Shown: positions 58,300 through 64,000 of the stretch, one piece after another
How positions within the stretch are numbered: position 1 is the first letter of the stretch
Layout: every line of letters starts with the position of its first letter
NCBI GenBank assembly: GCA_003956705.1
Contig: QZCP01000178.1
Location: 1-64,000, forward strand
DNA from: Brevipalpus yothersi
Lineage: Eukaryota > Arthropoda > Arachnida > Trombidiformes > Tenuipalpidae
DNA length: 64,000 nucleotides
Direction of reading: 5' to 3'
Made by a program: the position numbers and the translations under genes
The notes under the pieces: model-generated
Seen by the model: the letters and a program-made list of their open reading frames with translations, nothing else
Databases searched by the model: none
What the model was told of the DNA's origin: nothing

Positions 58300-59755
58300 G
58301 TGCTGAACTTCTCATTAGCAGTCTTAGCTATTTATGTAGAGCTCGAGATGAGTGTAAAAATTTTCAATTAAGAAGCAAGGGGATAACTTTGAGACATCCT
58401 CTTGCTGGGTCCCTTTTTGTCTCAGAAGAAGGATGATTATCTTCGAACTTACCCAACAGAGAGGAAAGATTGAGATATATTGAGGTTGGTGACTCAAATT
58501 TTATAGCCGATTGAGTTGAAAATCAAGAGTGAACGGGAAGAATGATGAAATATAAGGCTTTTATTGAGTTTGCAAATCTTACATTTATTGACGATTGCGA
58601 ATGACAGTTATGAAAAAGGTTGGTGAAATTTTATATTAGACAAGAAGCAAATCTTCTAAAAGCTTCATTGATCAAAGGCCTCTTGCGTTTCTTTGAGACT
58701 TAATCCGGCCCCGAATCTCCTCAATATTCCCATCAATGAGAAATCGAGGTTGCTCACGATAAATTCATGCTTGACTGATGTGAGCCTATCGTGTTTACTA
58801 AGAATAATTTCAACCCGATTGTCCGATGCTCGAATATCGTCCTGTAGGCTGGTGTTATGAATCCCATTTTGTTGAGTAACACTAGTCATACAACTTATCT
58901 AACTGTTGTTCCACGATCCATAATAAACAGATCTCTATTAATCTGAATAGGGATGCAATGACTGGATAGATTGGAATATATCATAATATAAGAGATCTAA
59001 TCCAAGGCATTAGCTCGAGCTATATGATCACATATAGCAATGAAAAAACCCTTATTCTACTACTTAGAACTTGAGCTGCCTAGAACAGTTATTCTATAAT
59101 CACCCAAATATTGAGATTATTTATTGTGAAGCATCACATCTTGACTTCAAGTCCCTCATAATGTTCATGAATAGCTTTGATATTAAATCTGATGAGAAAA
59201 TTCTAACAGATAACAGATGATAATCGATTGATATCAATCAATTGCATTGATCTCCATGCATCAAGTTTGTTGACCGAAAATAGTCCAGTTAAGACCAAGT
59301 AAGTTAACACTTGTCCAATCCAGTCTAGCTATCTGACAGATTTAGTCACGTTGGATCGCTTAAATAACATATCAGATAGAAATCATCTTCTTTGTGTCAT
59401 ACCCCAAGAATATTGTATGATTTGAATCTTTCCAAAGAGCTTATCTACACTCTTTGTTTTTGGATGGAACTTGAGCTCATTCTACATGAGTTTCATGATC
59501 AGAATTTTCTTAGACACCGTTATCGCACATCATTATAATATGCCTTCCATAGTAACTGTATAACCATAATAACCAGTTATTCTCTAAGAGGGGTTTATTG
59601 AGCTCAAATCCATTCACAAAACTATCAGATGACTGTTGTCATAGATGAATAACACATTACCTGTTCCTTTAGAGGAGATGAATTCGTAGACAAATGGCTC
59701 ACATTGTATTATCATTTCCAGATTCGCTTTCAAAGAATCGACTCCGACACAGGAC
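58300..59755. other. 1.5 kb without a recognised gene
   Basis: A minus-strand ORF at 58665-58889 (74 codons, ends LSLKETQEAFDQ) is unrecognised. The rest is AT-rich sequence downstream of UGT3. Confidence 0.4.
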
Positions 59756-59758
59756 AAA

Positions 59759-61249
59759 TCAAAGTTTTGAGCTTTTGGTTGCACTTTTCTTGACGAATTC
59801 AGAGACAAATTCTACAATGGACCCAATAAATTAGTCAGTCATGAAAAAAGAAGAGGTCATACATCACCTTCAATGAGAACAACTGCTTTATTAGCACTCC
59901 CCGAGTTACGCATATTTGAAGAAATTTTTTCAACATTCCTGTGGATTTCTTCGTCGGTCAATACAATTTCAATGAGATCAAGAAGCTTTTCTGGATCGAA
60001 TTCCCAAAGAAACATTTTTGCACCAATCTTTTTGTCCTCTACTGATTGGGCATTATCAAGCTGATCCGCAATCAAAGGTATGACAACCATTGGGACCCCA
60101 GCAAACAATGCTTCCATCATCGTATTATTTCCACCATGGAAAATAACCAGATCAACTTGATTGAGTACTGCTAGTTGGTCAACAAATTTACAACCCCACA
60201 TATTATCGTATGTATCAATATGAGAATCATCCACCGGATTCCCACCTGAAGAAACAATGAAACGATTCGGACTTTTGGAGAGAGCTTCGAGCAGATCTTT
60301 CATAACTTTCTGACAGCTGGACATCAAAGTACCCATGGAAAAATAAACAAGCTTGCCCGGTCCTCTGCTTAGCTTGTCTGGGATAGAAAATGGCTGTGTG
60401 AAAAAATCTGAATCCATTAAAAGTGAATCAATTCTATTATAGTTCTCAATTATCGGTCCCAGATCGAAATAATCCAAGTCCTCAGGATAATGATAGAACC
60501 CGAGGTACTTTGGCTGTAGATGAAATCGAGCTCCATAGTTTTCAGTTCTAGAATTGTCAGAACGATGATTATTATACAAATGTTCAACAGACATAGCCAC
60601 CGTTTCAAAAGCCTTTCGGATTGAATCTTTGCACAGCGAGAGAGATTCCTTGGGCGATTCTCTGCTCAGACCAAACCATGGAGGGAGATGGTCCAGATAC
60701 AAAATTGAAGGACTCATAGGAAGAATATCAACGTGTGGAATATTTTTTTCGAACAACACAGGTAATTTATACAAAGATTGATCAACGACTATCAAGTCAA
60801 TATCGGCAACTTGTTCGAGAGCTCTTCTGAGTGCTTTATCTGTTCTTGAGATGATTTCGGGCAAAATTTTTGAGAGAAGAGTAGCATCGAAGAATCCATT
60901 TACTGATAGCTTTTGCAATATTTTCCCTGGCTCCAGAAAGAAATAGTTTTCAAACATTCCAACTACTCCTGAAGCAGGATTTTCCCTCACTTCATGGAAA
61001 AAATCTTCCCCAAGCTCGGTGAATCCAAGCGAGTATTTCTTTGCGAGTTTGCCAAATAATTTTCTGTGCACAAAGATCACCTCATGACCTCTCTTCTTCA
61101 GAATTGACCCAAATCGGAGAACACTCATCACATGACCAAATCTTAATGAAGTAGAATTGAAGAGAGCTTCCCATGATTTCTCGAATGTCACATAGATACC
61201 TTGCTTCTCATACTTACTCATCCATAACTGATGTGATTAGGATCCGCAT
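59759..61249 (-). CDS. UDP-glycosyltransferase UGT3
   Basis: More divergent member of the same family. Exons 61218-61249, 59868-61141 and 59759-59811 give 452 aa; introns are 76 and 56 nt in the same positions and phases as UGT1/2. The start is MRILITSVMDE, then FGHVMSVLRFG, with the candidate catalytic His at 14. The donor signature HGGNNTMMEALFAG is near residue 345 and LIADQLDNAQSVE follows. The last exon reads EFVSEFVKKSATKSSKL. It has no signal peptide or anchor. The unspliced reading (start at 61221) would replace the N-terminal strand with intron-derived residues, so it was rejected. Confidence 0.92.
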
Positions 61250-61769
61250 TTCGACAAGTACAAATGTAGACGAACTATTCAAGATATTCAATCTCAAGAG
61301 TAATTTCACTGGTTAACCGATTCTCGCTAAAAGTGGAACTTCTATCTTGTTGAACAGAAATCGAGAAAGAGAGAGAGAGAGAGAAAGAGAAACTCTGTTC
61401 ATCCCGGATGGAAAGCTTCCAGGATATAGGTTCAGTCCCCCTGAAGGGTAAGGAATACTAATAGGATACAGAATGTAGAAATTGAGAACCAGGAAAGTAA
61501 TCTGTCGAGATTGACATATCCTGGAAGATCAAATTTTTTGTTGCAATTATTTCAACTATTTCATTGCTTCATCGAGTACTTTTGCTGCACACAGTTACTG
61601 TATTCTGTATTCGACTCAATCAAGCTCAGCTCAATCTGAAGAAGAGCTTCGAGATGTAAACATGTGCTCAAGGGAGCTGAGTATGATTTTAAAACTAAAT
61701 CGAATGTCGATTTCAAGTATAAACTTCTGGAATTGTCTCGGACTCTTCAACTTGACCATATTTGTTTAC

Positions 61770-61801
61770 CCATCTATTTCGGATGTGATTAATATCTTCA
61801 A
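61770..61801 (-). pseudogene. Orphan UGT exon 1
   Basis: Minus-strand TGAAGATATTAATCACATCC...ATAGATGG followed by GTAAAC matches UGT2 exon 1 and its donor. The ATG has become TTG. No matching exon 2 follows. It is a remnant of another duplicated UGT 0.5 kb upstream of UGT3. Confidence 0.75.
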
Positions 61802-62174
61802 TTCGGATCAAAAGTAAGTGGCTTGCACAAGTTCTAGAGGACTCAAAAACTGTGTCACACTTGTGAGAATGAGATGCTCCCGTTGCTGAAAGCTGTGTCA
61901 AATCCTGAAAATTGTTGCTAGAAATGGAAGGAAGTGGAATTGTCTAGTTTTTTATGCCATTCAAAGCAAAAACAGTTACGACCCAACGAAGTTCGAGGGA
62001 TGACATTGAGCTCGTCAGTTTATATCACTCAACTCAGAAAGTGGTTTGCTTTTAGAATTAAACTTTTTGACTGACAATAAATCTTGTCTCATGTTTTTGT
62101 CTGTTGTTTGTTTCAAGATAGTTTCTCAGTATTCTAAATCTGTTGATCAAGGACCACAGAGGGAATTTGGGTTG

Positions 62175-63362
62175 TCATGGTTGATGTTTCTTCCCATGTC
62201 TCTCTCTGAGGAAGACCAGAAAGTTTTCCAGTGGTCCTAGAGCAAAAAAATAGAAAGCCACGCCAGAATACATGCATTTGAATGCAATCCCACCAATGCT
62301 CAGAACCTTGAAAGCAATATGGAATGAGAAATTATCAAATCTTCACCCTAATGAGTTAATATCAACTTACGTAAGAGGAAAACTCTGATGGTAAATTCTT
62401 TCTTCTCTTAAAAAGATACCACATAAGGAAAGGACCATGTGCAAAGTATGCACCCCTCAAGATTCGTAGCATTATCAAAAGTAAATGATTCCAATCCATG
62501 GAAAGATTCTCTTTTTTGAGTCTGAGATTCATTTCATCACTATCTGGAGGGCTCAATGCTCCACAGGGTCTTGCCATTGTCCTATCTTTATCCATCCCTT
62601 CTTGAGTGCCTTTGAATAATGAATTGTACCTGATACGCCGACTGTCTGGTTGCATGCCAAGTCCTACTAAGGCTGTGGCATTCATAAATATGAAAGTCAT
62701 CCAAAATAGGGCACCAATATACTGATAAGTGACCACATAAACAGCTATCCAGAAACGATTGGGAGGCAGATCCAGAACATTCCATAAACCAGTTGAAAAT
62801 AACTGCAGAACCCAAATAGAATAGACCATACGAGAATTCCTCTTGGCGATCATCTGAAACATTTTCACACTGACGTTAATAAGGCTCGAGGAGAGACAGA
62901 GACTTGTGGATACCTGAATTCTTTCTCGTTTATCAGAGAAAAGATATCTCACAGCAAGTAGAGACAACATATAACTCCATAGATGGCCACCTAATTTAAG
63001 ATAATACTTATCCAAATATTCATTTCTGAGGGTAAGAATTTTGGATAGAATCACAATGAGAATGTAATTTCTTACACCTTAAGTGAAAGCTTAACGGGGA
63101 AACCCAATCGGATTCAATGATCCTCAGAAAATAACATTATACAAACTCACCGTCCACCGTATTTCAGAATCATCATTTGAGGAGGTATTTCATTTGTATA
63201 GAATACGTGGAAAAGATACCAAGTTCCTAGTCCTAATAAGAATAGATTCAGATAAAGACCGGCTGTTGGGTTTCTCTTATGGAAGAACATGACTAAACAT
63301 GCGATGGAGAACAATTGGATTTCCACACTCATACTCCATGTATATGTAGCACACTGTTGAGT

Positions 63363-63445
<83 letters not shown>

Positions 63446-63796
63446 TGTTGCATATCAAAAACTTATCACTACAGTACCGTTGAATCAGGTTTTGGGACTA
63501 GGTTCGATAGATAGAATAGAGAATATATAAAAGTCGTTGTACATCGCTCTGATCTGGGTGCGAAGAAGGATTCATAAGCAGGACCAGAACCAAGGAGAGG
63601 AAGTGTAATTTCAAGACATGTCGAGATCAGCAGAGGAATGAAGTGTCTGGAATGGGAATTCATTGAATGGATCAGATTATGATTGATACAGCATTTCACC
63701 TACTTGAGAATTTTGGTTAGAATAGACGATGTATAAGCAGTCATTTCTGACTTATCTGTTGTCCTTCGCCATATACTCTTCAGCCATGTAATGCCT
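62175..63796 (-). CDS. Second NRF-6-like acyltransferase, 3' six exons (partial)
   Basis: Paralog of the gene at 44187-48242. Exons in coding order: 63704-63796 (93 nt), 63478-63646 (169), 63151-63353 (203), 62914-63025 (112), 62371-62853 (483) and 62175-62306 (132); five of six lengths are identical to the paralog and the sixth differs by 6 nt. It encodes the membrane-rich C-terminal half (LPLLGSGPAYESF, CATYTWSMSVEIQLF, HLWSYMLSLLAVRYLF) and the basic C-terminus. No open exon corresponding to paralog exon 6 was seen in 63797-64000, so the 5' half lies beyond the edge or is lost. One donor is the weaker GTAGGT. One intron carries a long CT tract next to its acceptor. Confidence 0.88.
63363..63440. 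repeat. (GA)n microsatellite in an NRF intron
   Basis: About 39 GA units. On the coding (minus) strand this is a CT tract ending ~10 nt before the acceptor of the exon at 63151-63353. The paralogous intron at 47001-47058 has only a short pyrimidine run. Confidence 0.95.
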
Positions 63797-64000
63797 CTGT
63801 GAATTATTAGTAAATTTCAATCAATTCTTATGCATGCTCATGTATTTATTTCTTATCCAGCATGGAAGCTGGATATTGGCATAGCCGAAGAGCTCTATCG
63901 AATACAACTTATCAGGGACCTTCCTAGCTGCAAGCTGGAGCTCTGTTATGTCGGTTATATCTTATTCCCAAATTGTTAGTTCTAGTGATTTGATAAGAGG

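Noticed and set aside
49303..61249. Bacterial contamination as the source of anchorless UGTs
   Set aside because: They contain spliceosomal introns and sit among MITEs, gypsy elements and intron-containing animal-type genes.
63147..63458. N-terminal Leu-Ser repeat on the NRF exon
   Set aside because: It is intronic CT microsatellite read through; the exon starts after the CAG at 63354-63356.
1..64000. CRISPR array, operons or prokaryotic features
   Set aside because: No regularly spaced repeats; gene structure is eukaryotic throughout.

Overview
This is eukaryotic nuclear DNA, AT-rich, with short GT-AG introns (mostly 54-150 nt), many TA-flanked Tc1/mariner-type MITEs and Ty3/gypsy retroelements. 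The gene content suggests an arthropod: ~452-residue glycosyltransferases with no signal peptide or membrane anchor (the type known from plant-feeding mites and thought to derive from bacteria), a nose-resistant-to-fluoxetine (NRF-6) acyltransferase family, a P450 and a sphingolipid desaturase. A mite or related chelicerate is the best guess, but this is inference. Nearly all coding sequence is on the minus strand; the plus-strand exceptions are the P450, one NRF gene and a serine palmitoyltransferase remnant.

Layout. 1-12 kb: 5' end of a Ty3/gypsy element (148-bp LTR, tRNA primer site, long leader) running off the left edge, then MITEs and a decayed gypsy gag-pol carrying a hAT-like MITE. 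12-21.6 kb: a TIR element, a stearoyl-CoA desaturase fragment, an intact UGT (UGT1), then a run of pseudogenes (UGT, PAP2/AUR1-like, stearoyl-CoA desaturase, NRF). 21.7-33.4 kb: a large gypsy-like element whose gag, pol and env form a single 2732-codon ORF. 33.4-37.5 kb: a gag-only LTR element with near-identical 218-bp LTRs. 37.5-43 kb: MITEs and a P450 with an in-frame TGA just before the heme cysteine. 44.2-48.2 kb: a complete 12-exon NRF gene (763 aa). 49.3-63.8 kb: UGT2, sphingolipid delta-4 desaturase, a broken serine palmitoyltransferase subunit 2 gene, an intact AUR1-like PAP2 protein, UGT3, and the 3' half of a second NRF gene.

Two themes stand out. First, serine palmitoyltransferase, sphingolipid delta-4 desaturase and an AUR1-like (inositol phosphorylceramide synthase type) protein lie within 5 kb, so the locus carries first-step, modifying-step and possible head-group-step sphingolipid functions. 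Second, the 17.3-21.6 kb pseudogene run repeats the order UGT - PAP2 - NRF of the right-hand block on the same strand, pointing to an old segmental duplication of a lipid/detoxification cluster that then decayed. Exon structures for the three UGTs, the two NRF genes and the P450 were built by hand from splice signals, reading phase and paralog comparison.
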